From Sipunculus nudus (taxonomy: Eukaryota; Annelida; Sipuncula; Golfingiida; Sipunculidae), in contig CM049315.1 in assembly GCA_026874595.1 (NCBI GenBank), positions 9,211,664-9,275,663 of the forward strand: a stretch of 64,000 bases of DNA. The letters run 5' to 3'. Below, piece after piece: positions 51,028-63,900 of the stretch. Numbering within the stretch: position 1 is the stretch's first letter; the number at the start of each line of letters is the position of its first letter. The translations under genes were made by a program, and so were the position numbers. Below the pieces are notes generated by a model. The model worked only from the letters and a program-made list of their open reading frames with translations. It was not told the origin of the DNA and did not search any database.

Positions 51028-52049
51028 CTAGAATACGGGTAGTCGACAAGCGACTACGTGTAACCGCCAAAATCAGAGAAGGACGGGTGAAGTGAGGCAT
51101 GGATTGAGTGGCAAGGGGAAACACACATCACATAAACATGATTGTAGGTGGCGCCACCTGCTATTTGAACGAGAAACTATCCAAGATGTATACACATGCA
51201 AAATTTCATGTTGAAAAGTCAAACCACTGAGATATGAGTGATTTTATCCCACAGCAGACAAACAGATTGATGCTGTGCAAAAATGGCTGCCGGTGGTACC
51301 ACCATTTTTGTGTATGTTATAAAGCTATCCAAGGGCTACATTTGTGTAAAAAAATTTTCCTGATCGGTCAAACAGTTCCCGAGATATGAGCTTGGATGTC
51401 TGCAGCGTTAACGTGAAGGTAGGTGGCGCCACCTGTCACAAAATCAAGAAACCTATCTAGGATGTATACGCATGCCGAATTTCAGGTGAATTAGTCAAAC
51501 CACTGCAGAGATATGAGTCATTTTAACCTAAGGCAGACAAACAGATGGACACTGTGCAAAAATGGCTGCAGGTGGGGCCACCTTTTTTTGTGGATGTTAT
51601 AAAGCTATCCCAGGGCTACATTTGTTTAAAATTTTTTTCCTGATCGGTCAAACGGTTCCCGAGATATGAGTTTGGATGTCTGCAGCGTTAACATGAAGGT
51701 AGGTGGCGCCACCTGTCACAAAATCAAGAAACCTATCTAGGATGTATACGCATGCCGAATTTCAGGTGAATTAGTCAAACCACTGCAGAGATATGAGTGA
51801 TTTTAACCTAAGGCAGACAAACAGATGGACGCTGTGCAAAAATGGCTGCAGGTGGTGCCACCATTTTAGTGTATGTTATAAAGCTATCCAAGGGCTACAT
51901 TTGAGTGAAATTTTTTTCCTGATCGGTCAAACAGTTCCCGAGATATGAGCTTGGATGTCTGCAGCGTTAACGTGAATGTAGGTGGCGCCACCTGTCATAA
52001 AATCAAGAAACCTATCTAGGATGTATACGCATGCCTTCGTTTTGGCGGA
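51028..52049 (-). mobile_element. Non-autonomous Helitron, copy B3
   Basis: Minus strand: A|TCCGCCAAAACGAAGG at the 5' end and, at the 3' end, hairpin TAGTCG-CTTGT-CGACTA, then CCCGTATTCTAG|T. Four modules of about 280 bp have GGTGGCGCCACC at about 51147, 51421, 51701 and 51980, each followed by TGTCA.AAAATCAAGAAA.CT. It is the shortest and best preserved copy. It sits about 200 bp from the donor of exon 52254-52380 in the same intron, with no sign that it disturbs the exon. Confidence 0.88.
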
Positions 52050-52253
52050 TACAATTACTTGTCATTTATAAAAATGACATTTACCTCAGACTGGAGTAGT
52101 TACCTTTGTTCAACGATGTGTCAGTTGAGTGAAAGTGAATGCCCGCATAAAAAAATGTATTCCCTCCTGTAGATAATGTCAAAACTTACGCCAGATTAAA
52201 CAATATAACTTCATTAAATTTCTACGGCTGAGGATATTGATGGGTTTACGAAC

Positions 52254-52380
52254 CTGCGATGATGTCATCAGCCTGGAGAAGCTTGTTCAGTGCTCTCTCT
52301 ATCAGTCCTACCTCTGTACATGCCTGCAGGTTCCTGGCACTTTTTCTTAAGATTGCCGTAAAATGACTCCATAATTCAGC
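52254..52380 (-). CDS. NBEA: NBEA/LRBA exon 'a': N-terminal armadillo-like segment
   Basis: The most 5' recognisable exon. It starts after acceptor ATTTCCAG and encodes 42 codons plus one base, beginning [19 protein letters not shown] and ending LLQADDIIA. Vertebrate NBEA has [19 protein letters not shown] at this place, so the assignment is close to certain. The segment is helical and belongs to the N-terminal armadillo-like region. The donor is GCAG|gttcgt, weaker than the other donors of this gene (C at position +4). The exon ends in phase 1; its last G joins AC of the next exon to make Asp. The exon before it, which should end with a Gln or similar codon in phase 0, was not found up to position 64000. 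Confidence 0.95.
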
Positions 52381-55300
52381 CTGGAAATAAATTACAAATT
52401 AATATCTTCAAGTTCATTAGCAAGTCAATTGGCAAAATGATAAAATTGATTAAAAACTAATTAATTGCAAGTTGGGACAACTCCCATTAAGTTTGCACCA
52501 GAGTTAACATCATTTATGAGGGTTCACTCTTCTTGAGCTCTAAGTCTTGACAGCTTTAGTGGGCTTTTTCTATCAACACAACAATGGACAAAAAAGCTGA
52601 ATGAAGGAATTAGATAACAATATACTTCAGAAATATCAAATAAAACCAAATTGTTAAAGTAATCCTATAAAAACTCATGTCTCTATATTAAGAGATTAGA
52701 TCATGGCTTCTTGTACACAATTCTTATACAGTGGTTATACTACTCTTGGTATAATTAACACCTCCCAAGTAATAAATGCTTGCAACAGCATGGTTTGCTG
52801 TGTTTCAGGACCAGACACTTGGCACAGGGCCAAGACCATTCAGACCAATGAGGAATTTAAAGCTGGCTGCATGATGCAAAACCTGCTTTCACTGGTCTGA
52901 ACTTTCTTACCATGTGCAAACTGCCTGGTGGCCAAATCCAGCAAACCATGCCACAATAAGTAGTGGTTAATTGTACAGAGTTTTATGATGAATGGAGTGT
53001 AAGACCATTCCACAAGGAGTGTACTGCCCATACAGTTATTAGGAATATATATATATTAAGGTGTTTGTGCACAAAAAAACACAAACAGGCATATGAGAAA
53101 ACAATCATAAAAGTACTGAGTTTGCAACACTATTTTTGGGACATAAATCATTTGAGGCACAAAATACAACAGAGAAGATGGTAATCAGACTTGGTTTTAA
53201 ATGGGAATTTAGCAATGGCTGGTATTGTTTACTGAATGCATTTGAGACACAACTGGGCTTCCTAATGTTGCACAGAGGGATGGTATCATTTATATTTCAA
53301 ATGGACATTTTGCTATAGTTGGTGTTGTTTACTGACTCCAGTACAAAATGATCATACTGACTACTCAAGTCTGAACTCAATAAGATACTTAGGTCTGAGA
53401 GTAACATACAGTTATAAGCTTTCTGCTTTCTTTCGCTTTATATTCAGCCAGGGATCAATATTCCTTAAAATTTTCATGAAATCCATTTCACAAAAGCAAA
53501 GAGCACTGGTGAACACAAACTGTTGAAGCTTGTAAAAGAGTCAACATGGACAAACTTTGTACGGACTGATGTATACAGAAAAGTCATAAGGAATTCCTGC
53601 ATGACTGAAACACTGCAGTGTTCCAGATACATGCACGTACATGATGCCCTTGCTGTCTGAGTATTATTACTATTAGATGTCCTTGTTAAGTTCATATACA
53701 TTCATAGTCACTCCACCCTTGTCTGGTTTCCTGTATTAAGTCTAACAAGGTATACGCCCAGCACCTGAGCCATGACAGTAATCAAATCATTATCCAATAA
53801 CTAGATCCATGTAAATCTATAACCCGAAACTATTAGACATGATGAACAACAGGGTGTCTGTCATGTATTAACATTTATCCTACTGGAGTATCACTGAAGG
53901 GACACAATTTGATTTTCTGTTGTGTAAAATGCTCCAAACATTAGTGAAAGAAGACGTTAGTACTGGAGTTACAAGACAAATAGCCACAGCCTGATTTGCT
54001 GGTTATATTTGACTGTTACATCAATTACAATTCTGTTGGAATCAAATTTTTATACAGGCAACTAATGCATTTGAACATATATCAAATGGTACATAGATAT
54101 TTACACAAATAGTGTGTATTGAAGTTTCTGTCCTCTTAGCACCAAAACAAATCTGAATTTTCACATATAAATACATCTTCTGGAACACTGCTGTATTAAA
54201 TCAAATATAAACTGTTATATTTGAAAAGGATCTCTCCTAATAATCTAAGCAGTACTGCTGAGTCATAATGTTATTGTAGTGATTTTCCAATCTGTATCAC
54301 ATCCTCTGACCCTTCCATCACCAGCACACCTTTGTTTACAGTTTCTCTGTACAAGTTATAATGAGGTCATCACAGGTCTTGCCTCATCCACAGTGTCACC
54401 TACAGGAGACAAGTTCAGCAATAATGTCACAGACACATCACTGAGTCTGCTGCTCCAGGGTACAAGCTGTCCCAGAATTCTCACATATTTTGCTATATCT
54501 GTGTTTCCCCAAAGGGGCATTATGATTTCATCACCACTCACTTGCCTGTTACAATGTTAACCTAAAAAAAGTTATGAACTGATTTTAATGAACTTTGTGG
54601 AGAATTAGGGTAACACAAGGAAAAAGCAATTAAATTTTGAAGATAATCTGGAGTAGTCTTGATCACCATAACATGGGTTTGTTTTACATATTTTTTTTTT
54701 TGTATCATGACCTTTGTCATTCACTAATATTGCAGAGGAACCTTTTAACATCAGTTTCTAAACTGGGTAATGTTTTTTTCACTGTTGATGTGCACAGGTG
54801 TCACTAATTGCAGCCAATGTAATTTGTTCCGCAGGCAGCAAGAGCTGACTTATAAAGCAACCATACACAAACTTTTCACTAGGATCCCAGAAATACTCAA
54901 GATCTGTTGATCCAGAATATTGGTGGAGGTACATATATAGTCTTGGATTTCTTATTAATGTCTGCTTAGGTTGATTGATCTGATGTTTTATATGAAATCA
55001 TGAGAAGATTATTCTTAACAGGGACACAAAAAGAACATTTAAAGTTTTGAGATTAGGTAGAGTTATCTGAAGACCATTTTAAGTTTGGTGGTCATTAGAT
55101 CAATACAAGGATGATTCATAATTTTTATTGCCCAATGTTATTGACATTTTTGCAATAATATTAAAATATAGTGCTGACATCAAGTGGATTATTTTGGAAC
55201 CATAATTTCACTCTAATCAAATAATATTTAATGACATAACATCTTATCATGTAATGATATGAAAAACCATAAAAAAAATGTACAATGTTACACAACCCTT

Positions 55301-56485
55301 CAAAATATGACACATTGGGATGCACCATATTTGAATGTGACACACTAACATTTTGGCCTCAGCGACTCTTCACTTTTACTTCCTACTGAAAGCCCTGACA
55401 TATACAATACAATACAATGGATTATAACACTGTGACATTACCTCTGAGTATGGTCAAAAAGACCTAGTTTACGACCATATGATTTGGCAATTTGTAAAAT
55501 GTCAAGATACAACAGACTGATTTGTCATTTCCCGTTTTCATATCATTACATGGAATTTGAACAAGGGACTTTTTTGCTTCTGGGTTATGCATGGCCATAC
55601 ATTTCTGTTCTGTTGTTGGGGCAAAAAGTTCAGTTTAATTGCATTTAATTTTCACAAAAAAAGAATAAGTAAAAGCAAATGGAACAATGGAACATGCTAC
55701 TGGAAACGTTAACAAAATGTTAATAACCAGCTATAAAGGTTGCCAACTAAAGAGATTTTCAGAATAAATATTAATAAGCTGAAAATGTAAACTAAATAGG
55801 GAATCTAGATAAAAACAAGCAAATTCCTAGAATATATGTCCTCCGCTTCTGCCTCTTGTTATTTTAGCTTCTGTGATCTTCATGCTTGCCTTCTCAATAT
55901 GTTTTAGATTTTCTTTTCCCCTGAAGATGTCTCCACATGTCATAGTGCAAGTTTTAGATTTCATTGTCCCTTGAAGATGTCCTAGCATGTCATAATTTAT
56001 GCTGTGAACTGGGAACAAAAGGGAAAATTTTGTTTTGTTTTAGAGCTGGTTTATAATAGTTTGAAATTTTCAGACAGACACTCCCAAACCCATCCCAAGC
56101 AAGGTATGCATGAGAGCAATCACTGACCCAAATTTAAATGAATCAGATAATATTTAGGCAAGTTATCACATGGAAATGAAAACCTGATGGACAGACAGAC
56201 TGATAGATAAAACCCAAATCAAAGTCCCCCATTTCTGCCAAAGCAGGGGACAAAAAAAAATAAGTTTAATGTAAAAAACAAGGTTTTAAAGGCCTTCCTT
56301 TGTCACAAGATTGGCAGTATCATCTGAGAAGTTTAATAAAAAAAAAAACACAATCAGATTCCTTTGCCATTGAAGATCATGTGTTACATAATATTGTCCC
56401 TCAAAGCAGAATTTTTCTCTTGGTAGAGGTTAAAACTGACTGACTTATTTCAGGTATTATATAAGAAGCAAGGGTATTTTCACAA

Positions 56486-56655
56486 CAAACATTTCAAATC
56501 CATTCCTATTTCCTTTTATAATATATTTTATACTTAATTATTTTTCATAAAAAAGGAGACACTGATATAAACATTTCAAATCCATTCCTATATCCTTTTA
56601 TAATATATCTTATATACTTAATTATTTTCCATAAAAAAGGAGACACTGATATTAT
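56486..56655. repeat. Two-copy tandem duplication, about 84-bp unit
   Basis: AACATTTCAAATCCATTCCT occurs at 56488 and 56570, followed both times by CCTTTTATAATATAT.TTATA, ACTTAATTATT and CATAAAAAAGGAGACACTGA. Confidence 0.9.
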
Positions 56656-58820
56656 AAGAACGTTTGAAGGTGGTGTCAGAATTCATGAAGTTTATACATA
56701 AAAAAATGTTCTTTCCCAGGAAAAGTAAACAGAAAAATAGATGAATGACATTAAAAGAAGTCTCAGACAACACACTGTTACTCAGAAGTGTAATAATATT
56801 GATGAAAGCATGGAGTCTGGCAATATCAGGCAACAAAATCCTTCATACCAAAGTGGCAAAAAATAAGCTGGTGTTGAGGGTGGGCTGTTAATGGTGGTCT
56901 GCTGTGAGACAGCATGTATTACTGAACAAACCAGACCCCTCAGCATCAGCTTCTAGCACTGCTGGTCCATCAGGGGCTGTCATCATAAAATCACCCAGAA
57001 AACTACTCAATAAAACTTATTCGCTGTCAGAGAATCTTGCTCTGTTAGAAGGGCTCTGATGTTTCATGTGGCTATGTGTGATTTTCCATTAACAGTTCAC
57101 TGGATTCATAATTATTGGTGGTGGTTTTCATTTCATGGACCTCAAATGTGCGTAACCAGTGCCCATAATACAGTCAGCCTACAAATATTTTTTTTTAAAT
57201 TATTTCAATAAACCACTATGTCTATAGAAATGGCTCAGTTAATATGGAAGGAAATGTTCAAATAGGGTAAACAGACCATATGATCAAAGGTCAATCCCAG
57301 AAAATATGCAGGTCTGCTCAATAACCTTTTGATACCAAATGTATTTTTTACACAAAATAACAAAGAAAACACACATTTTTTAATGTTTTCTTTGTACTAG
57401 TTCGTAGACGAGCTTTCACCTTTTACTCTAACTAGTACAAAACCATTTAGACATCTGAATTTGGTATGAAAGCCTTATTTTATTATTTTTTTTCACAATG
57501 AATCCACCTAAATAAAAATTCTGACAAAATATTATGAATATCAATATATGAAAACACATCATTATATCAAAATATACTGATGTATTGAAAATATCACAAA
57601 CTCTAAATTAATCATAGTTTCGGGAATGGAGCTTTTTTAGTTTTTCTTTTATTTATGTGGAGCTAATGATAAAACTACATGCGGTAACATTTGTATGAAA
57701 TTCTGATATCAGCAAAATAAATGAACCCAACAGAAATAACATCAATGCTAAAGCTTAGAGGAAACAGTTTACCTCTTCAGCGACAGAAAGCGAAATGATA
57801 TGCAAGTATCTTTAATGCCCGAAACCCTAATTCTTGAACATATGCCTAATTTGTAAAAAAAAAAAAAAATTTACTGTATACTCAAGTGATTTTCATTAAA
57901 ACCCATGTCTAAGGCATCATCCATAAGAAACGTCTTTTCCAACCTTGAGCTTTGAACCTAATCATCCAAAAAGCATTAAGGCAGCTTGTTTGGTACTATC
58001 TATTCATGCTTTGTAAATCAAGCACCAATTCCTGCACACCTCAAAGACAATTTTCTTGCCCTTTCTGATGCCCTTGGGATATTAAAGCCCCAGTATCAGT
58101 GGAAAATAAGGCCCAACACCAGGGAGAAATAGATAATCTTTCAAAATCAATAGTCATACCATCAGCAAAACAAACAATGTTTGCCAAACCTATCAAGAAT
58201 TAATGATTTCATAGCAACAGTATAGAGATGGCTGTTCTTCTCATAATTAAATGATGTCCAAAAACTAAACACCAAACAGATTGAAGAATCGCTTGCTTGA
58301 TCCTCATACAACCTTCCTATTTCTCGCTAACTGATTCTTCCCCGGCAGTGGGTGTGTGGTAACATTGTAAGACGTTGTACATTGCTGAAGCACGAGTGAT
58401 AGAAGACTTGGTCAATATTGGAAGTTCATCTAATACTTCCTCAGGGGTTTAAGGTGTCACAATGCTTTCATGATGAACAAACTCTCTAGTGTGCGAGGCT
58501 GAATTAGACCATGTTCTCACCAGTCAGTAAATTGCCACTTTCCAGATCATTTAGGATCTATCCAAAGAATACATTTAAGCTTGACAGAAAAATGAGAGAG
58601 GGAAAACAAAAAAGTTTTGAGATATTGTCTTATAGTTTAAAACTAGCTCACTAAAGTGGCTTGCTGTTACTGGATCACAGAAATATTAAACTCATAAAAA
58701 AATGTTACCATTTGAAAATGAACCCAAGGGGGTGGGGGGGGGGGGGGAATGGGGTGTAATTGCAGTTTGGTAATTATTGTCTGTTTATATGGTCTATTTA
58801 TATGGTTTTACCATCTTTTT

Positions 58821-58930
58821 TAGCGAACCTGTGAGCTTACGCCATGGCGCGGCGGTGTCTGTCCACCGTCCTTTCTGCCGTCTACCGTCGAGAGCTGGCC
58901 CATCCGCCGTCCATGGCTGTAAGTCAGAAA
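58821..58930 (+). mobile_element. GC-rich fragment of a dispersed repeat (GCCATGGCGCGGCGGTGTC)
   Basis: AGCGAACCTGTGAGCTTACG, then CCATGGCGCGGCGGTGTCTG and runs of CCGTC stand out in composition from the AT-rich intron. The motif looks like a repeat family of invertebrate genomes, from memory. It has no clear ends here. Confidence 0.4.
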
Positions 58931-59419
58931 CTGTCGGAGCTAGCAGCTCTAAATTACATGTAAGAATTAGTCATATGTGAAACTTGGTGCCCTAGTGCTT
59001 ATTATTGGGTATCTGCATTAATTTAGAAACTTGCAGGTCCAAAACACCCATTTTGCTGAAATCATAATGACTAAGGTAGATATGCAGGACATAAGAGGAT
59101 CAATATTAAATTTTAAAAATAAACCTCCATTCATACTCCCAAAAATTTGCACAGGTTTGCATTAGGCCTGTAGGCGCTGTTTTTCATTCTATTAACTGCA
59201 CAAGCAAAGGAGGCTATGTTTCTACCAGCCCTGTTTAAATGTTTGATCAGTTTGTCTGAAGGACTGCAAAGAAATTGTTATAAATGAAGCTTTCCTGTGT
59301 TGATCCCCAAGAATGTTCCATACTGGGAAGAAATTATTTCAATTTAATTTTTGTCCCTCAAATTATCATATTTTTTATAACGATCATCACTGTCCAAATT
59401 TTAAACATAAACTAGTATA

Positions 59420-59794
59420 TTATAAAATAGTCTCCTCATAAAAAAAACATTTCAACAAATTAACATTAAACCTGACAGCTGAGTCTGGGTCCTTGTAAGG
59501 TTTACCAAGTGCTGTATTTTTCTCATCTGTCCCTGTTTGCTTGTCCGAAGCTGCCCCTGCCTTCATTACGTCTTTGTGTGTCAGGCTGCAGTATTGCCTC
59601 CTGGTTGACATTAAAGCCTCCTCCGGTGACTTCATCTTAAATGTTTCCTCTGGGGTTCTACCTAGTACATCAAGGGCTGAAAGGACTTTTTTTTCAATGT
59701 TCCTTATTTCAGGATTAGCTTCAGCAGGCTCTATATACTTTGGGCTTGTTTTTTTTTTAGAGAAAGAAGATTGGCCAAAGAGATTATTGGCCAC
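59420..59794 (-). CDS. Unassigned open frame of 124 codons
   Basis: Longest non-repetitive open frame in the window. The middle (about residues 10-105) is charged and hydrophilic, with motifs such as PEIRNIEKKVLSALDVLGR, TPEETF and KSPEEAL, a coiled-coil-like or linker-like composition unlike random AT-rich translation. I do not recognise a family. A weak donor-like CAG|gttt at about 59475 would end a coding block after KDPDSAV-like residues, and no good acceptor is visible. It might be a retained exon of a nested gene, a captured or processed gene fragment, or chance. It does not fit the neurobeachin N terminus. Confidence 0.25.
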   Translation of the reverse strand: MANNLFGQSSFSKKKTSPKYIEPAEANPEIRNIEKKVLSALDVLGRTPEETFKMKSPEEALMSTRRQYCSLTHKDVMKAGAASDKQTGTDEKNTALGKPYKDPDSAVRFNVNLLKCFFYEETIL

Positions 59795-60350
59795 AGAGAT
59801 TACTTAATAAAAAATATTGCTATTTAATATTTCCTTTTATGAAAAAATAGCTCTTGAGATCAGTAAATCTAAAATAGTGCTAAATTTCCTTACATGAAAA
59901 ACGTTTTTTATTTTTAACTCATTCTGTTACTTATATTAAGTTATTACCAGACCAGATTAAGGCATATTTTACATCCAAGGCTTCTATCAGGAGATATTCA
60001 TTATTGGCCAGAGTTTTGGCACTGATCACATTGATTCTTGTCATCCAGCATCAATTAAATGTATCAACTGATTGTCAGAACCACCATTAATTAATCATAC
60101 CTGCCATCTCCATAACAAGCCAGCCATAGCTATGGCCATCAGATGATTATTGGAATGTATTTGACTATGTTCAATTATAATTCTCAATCAGTTACCCAAA
60201 TGGACTGCAATGCACTCACAAGATGTGTATATTCTGACTGTTATACCATTTTAAGTTCCCTCCTGGGTGGATTCAGATACCATAAGAACATATTTCATAT
60301 CTGAGATACATTAGTTAACATTGGGAAAAAGGACGTTTTGTGGGAAAAAG

Positions 60351-60900
60351 GATGTTATGAATGAAAGAAACCATAAACAGTACTTCAAAATCTATAGGGG
60401 GTCACAATAATCCAAGAATTCTACAGACTTTACTTTAAAGATCAAGGTCAACGTCATCAGTTTTCAAACTTATCAGATAACATTGCAGCAAAGACTGGTG
60501 TGTCAAATTGAGGAAAAAGTTTTAAGTACTTCAAAATCTATAGAGGTCACAATACTAGAATTCCACATATTTGACCTTGAAGACCAAGGTCAAGGTGACC
60601 ATTACTCAAACTCTTCAGAGAACCTAGTGGAAATACTTGTGTATCAAAACTGAGGGGGAAATATGCAATGCTTCATAATCAAATCATCATGTTCAACAGT
60701 AATCCCAGAGATGATGAACTATAATTTGGATTATTTGACCTTGATGATCCTGGCCAAGGTCACATCTTCTTTCTCATCTGAGGACTTGGTTGAAACAACT
60801 TGTGTATCAAATTTGAGAACAAAAAGTGTAATACTTAAAAAATTATGAGGTTCACAGATATTTTACATTTTGGCAGATTTGACCTTGAAGTTTAAAAATC
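60351..60900 (+). mobile_element. Tandem modules of about 150 bp (GACCTTGAAGA.CAAGGTCA family)
   Basis: Four diverged modules start with (A/G)CTTCA.AATC.A at about 60375, 60528, 60667 and 60832. Each contains a TTGACCTTGA.GA.C..GG(T)CAAGGTCA-like block and TTGTGTATCAAA.TTGAG. It is a decayed dispersed repeat without coding capacity. Confidence 0.6.
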
Positions 60901-63900
60901 AATCCATTTTTAATTATCACATAAAAATACAAACATGAAGGAAAACTGTTAACATAACCTCCTATGAGGAGATGACAAATAGGCAGTTTAAAGGAGAATA
61001 AATATCAATATGATCCCTGGTAGGACCCTGTCTGTATCAACATCATACAATGTTGATGTACATAATGAATATTTAAACATTTTCCACACACAGAATGGAG
61101 CTAAGATCCAGCCAGGCTTTGTTCAGGTTACAGCACTGTTGACCAACTGTACATGGTAACAGGGTTTGACAGTACCACTTCCTCTGTAGCCAACGCCCAG
61201 TATAAACTTCCATACAGATGACCTGGAAATTTGTTGTTCTAATATCATCAAGTTAGCAATTAGGTTTTAAGGTGAACCATGGATATTAGGATAATCAGAA
61301 AACATGAAATGATTCTTGTGCTGTATAATCTGAGTCTTTGACATTTAATAACAGATTCAAATAGGTGCTATTCTCTGATGTGCTCTCACAGATTCATAAA
61401 TATTTGTCCATCAAAGGTTTAACCAATCTTTTATCTGATCAAATGATGAAAAATAAGTTACAAATCAACTTACAGTAGCTGCTTTTAAAAGAAAGGACTA
61501 GGGATTTTTATTTATTTATTCATCCTTTTTTTAATTGCTTTAGTGGTCCCTTTCTAGGCTTCTTTTCAGTGGGTGTCAAGCCCTGAGGCTGCTCAAGGAT
61601 GGTAAGTACTGCTGCAATCTCATTCATCATTTATTAGCTTTTTCATACTGAAAATGATCTGATCATGCTTGAGGCTTCTTTTCTGCTTTATTATGGATCT
61701 GAACGCCATTACTGAGTAATCTGCTTGTAGACATGCACCTCGTAAATGCCCACTATAACTGCCGCAATGGTAAACTGCTCTGTTTATTATTATTATGTGC
61801 CCGTTTATCAGGACTGTTCAAGGTCTCCATATTTACCCTGGTACTACTCTTATCTATAACAGCAAACATCATCTTCCATTATGATCTAGCATTCAGTTTT
61901 TTGTTACTTTATTTTTCATCACTTGTTACTTCAAACTGTCATAGGCAGGTTTGATGATTATACCATGGAGAAATATTATCAATGCTCAATGTGAACATAT
62001 ACAATTGATTGAAAACCTAATGAAATGAACAAGGGCCCAAAGGCTCATAGTCTTCTGGCATGTGTTTCACTGGAAAAATGTGGCATCAGTGATAATATCC
62101 CACAACCTTAGCAAGATCTTCTCTGAAATCCCAGATAAAAGCAAAATACAAGCTAGACTCAAAAAAGAAAATGCATGGTTAGCTTTTTAGTTAACATGAT
62201 GATGTAATTTTTAAGAGAGAGTGACAGGGATGTAAAAACTCATCCAGCAGTTTGGTAGAAACAATAAAAATGTCAAATTTCATGAAAAAAATATTATGTG
62301 GTTAATAAGTTGTCACATTCATAAGAGGTGACAAAGAAAACAGCTACAGACAATGACACTGACAATGACAATGACAAACTAAACACTTTATGCCTCCACT
62401 CCCAGGGAGGCATGTGTTATACATAGGTATGTATGGCAGACTGGATTTGAAATGGCACAGTTATTTGCAGTGTATAATGGGGTTAATGTTACATATGTGA
62501 AAAACTGCCAATAAATATTTCACAAGTTAACATACAGACTGTAAGTCAGCAACTCAAGTGATACTGCAGCTGGGTTTCCCTGCAGACAATGTCCTTCAGG
62601 TCAGAAACACTGTGATGTCTGTTTCTCTTGGGTACATTAGTCTGATGATGGGGGATTAAATTAGATCAAGTACTGTCCTAAAGAAACTAGCCCTGCAGAC
62701 TCATGGTCACTACATTCCCACAGAGTCAATTTATACTCCCTCAATGGTACCGTAACTGTATAATACACAACTGTATTAAATTGAAGCGAAATTTTATTTG
62801 TTTGACACATGGTGTGAAAAAATGCTAATATTGTGTATTGCTCAAGGATTAAGTGCCGACTTATATGTGACCTTACAAGTGGTCATAATTTTTAACCCAC
62901 TGTAAACACTCCACAAATCAATAACTGCTGGATCAATTATTCATTTTATCAATATATTGATTACTCTTAGAAGTGTGTACTCCACAGGTATGAATAAATC
63001 ATATACTAACACATTGTAATTTCAGGAGGATTGCTAGGATTATTGAATGCTATGTAAGGAATTTGTACCTTGAAATTAATATGGTTTTCAAATATATGAC
63101 CCACAGTTGGGAGAGCTTTATTTACTATTTTCTCGATCATATGGTAAATATATCTCACAGTGTAGGTGAATGGAAATCCAGTTCAGTTTGGAGCTCAATT
63201 AGTTGACTTTGAAATTCTAATGTAACTTTGGTGAAAATGGAATATTTTGTAAACTGGTGAAAATCAATGTAAAATACATGGGCATTCCCATGGGCAATTG
63301 TGCCAGAATTCTTATCTGAACTACTTTACTTTGTACACTAGTTGGCATTCAGACATCCTAAAGTGGAAAGAATATTTTGAAATTCACTGGTTTACTTCAG
63401 CTGATCCAGATAAAATTTTTTCACAGTTAAGAGTGCATCAGAAATTCTGTCACAATATGCAGGTTCACTATAATATGGTCAAAACAAAAATGAAACACTG
63501 CCAAAGTCAAGAATTGTAACAGATTAATCAAACAGACATCAGGTTAAAGAGTGATAGATTTATACATAAAATAAATGTGAAAAAAAAAGATATTTTAGAA
63601 ATAATATGACAAGAAAAGTTTCAGAAGCAAGTGGATCATTGACAAAATGTGCTACAGAATGCACGAAAAATGTTAAAAGTTTAAAAATAACAGTTTAAAT
63701 TTGTGAGAGAATACATAATTAAGTGGATCATTGGTATTACTATGTAACTTTGTTTATTATTTTGCAGAATTATGTGTACCACATTCAAAGACAACTGAAT
63801 GTATGAGTTTATACAGCAGAAAAAGAAATGGCTGTGGATGTAAATGGAACAGATGTATATATTCATTATGTTGTCACATGTAGGCAAAGAAAATTGTCAA

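Larger units (their letters stand above)
547..52380 (-). other. NBEA: Neurobeachin/LRBA-like gene, six internal exons and their introns (partial at both ends)
   Basis: Six minus-strand exons (127, 101, 96, 122, 127 and 120 bp) splice into 231 codons with compatible phases at all five junctions, which is strong internal proof that they form one transcript. The product is collinear with the N-terminal region of vertebrate neurobeachin and LRBA: armadillo-like helices, then a concanavalin A-like lectin domain. These very large proteins (about 2,900 residues in vertebrates) have BEACH and WD40 domains at the C terminus, not in this window, and act as scaffolds in membrane traffic; neurobeachin also anchors protein kinase A. 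Residues match NBEA at some sites and LRBA at others, as expected for a single invertebrate orthologue (rugose in Drosophila, sel-2 in C. elegans), so the symbol stands for the family. Intron lengths inside the window are about 4.8, 37.8, 3.0, 3.6 and 1.9 kb. Confidence 0.93.
52381..60350 (-). other. Intron upstream of exon a (partial, continues beyond the window)
   Basis: No neurobeachin-like exon was found on the minus strand. I see an 83-86 bp tandem duplication at 56486-56655 (AACATTTCAAATCCATTCCT twice), an inverted repeat TTTGTACTAGTT/AACTAGTACAAA at 57391-57441, a G14 run at 58734-58747 and a GC-richer patch at 58821-58930. Otherwise ordinary AT-rich sequence. Confidence 0.55.

Noticed and set aside
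54279-54560. Overlapping 93- and 61-codon frames as an exon of the gene
   Set aside because: Neither resembles the neurobeachin N terminus, and no matching splice sites are present.
61085-61225. Minus-strand Cys/Trp-rich open stretch of about 45 codons
   Set aside because: No recognised family and no convincing splice sites.
61568-61598. Microexon-like TTTTCAG...GATG|gtaagt on the plus strand
   Set aside because: Only about 31 bases between splice-like signals, on the strand opposite to the host gene, with no coding neighbour.
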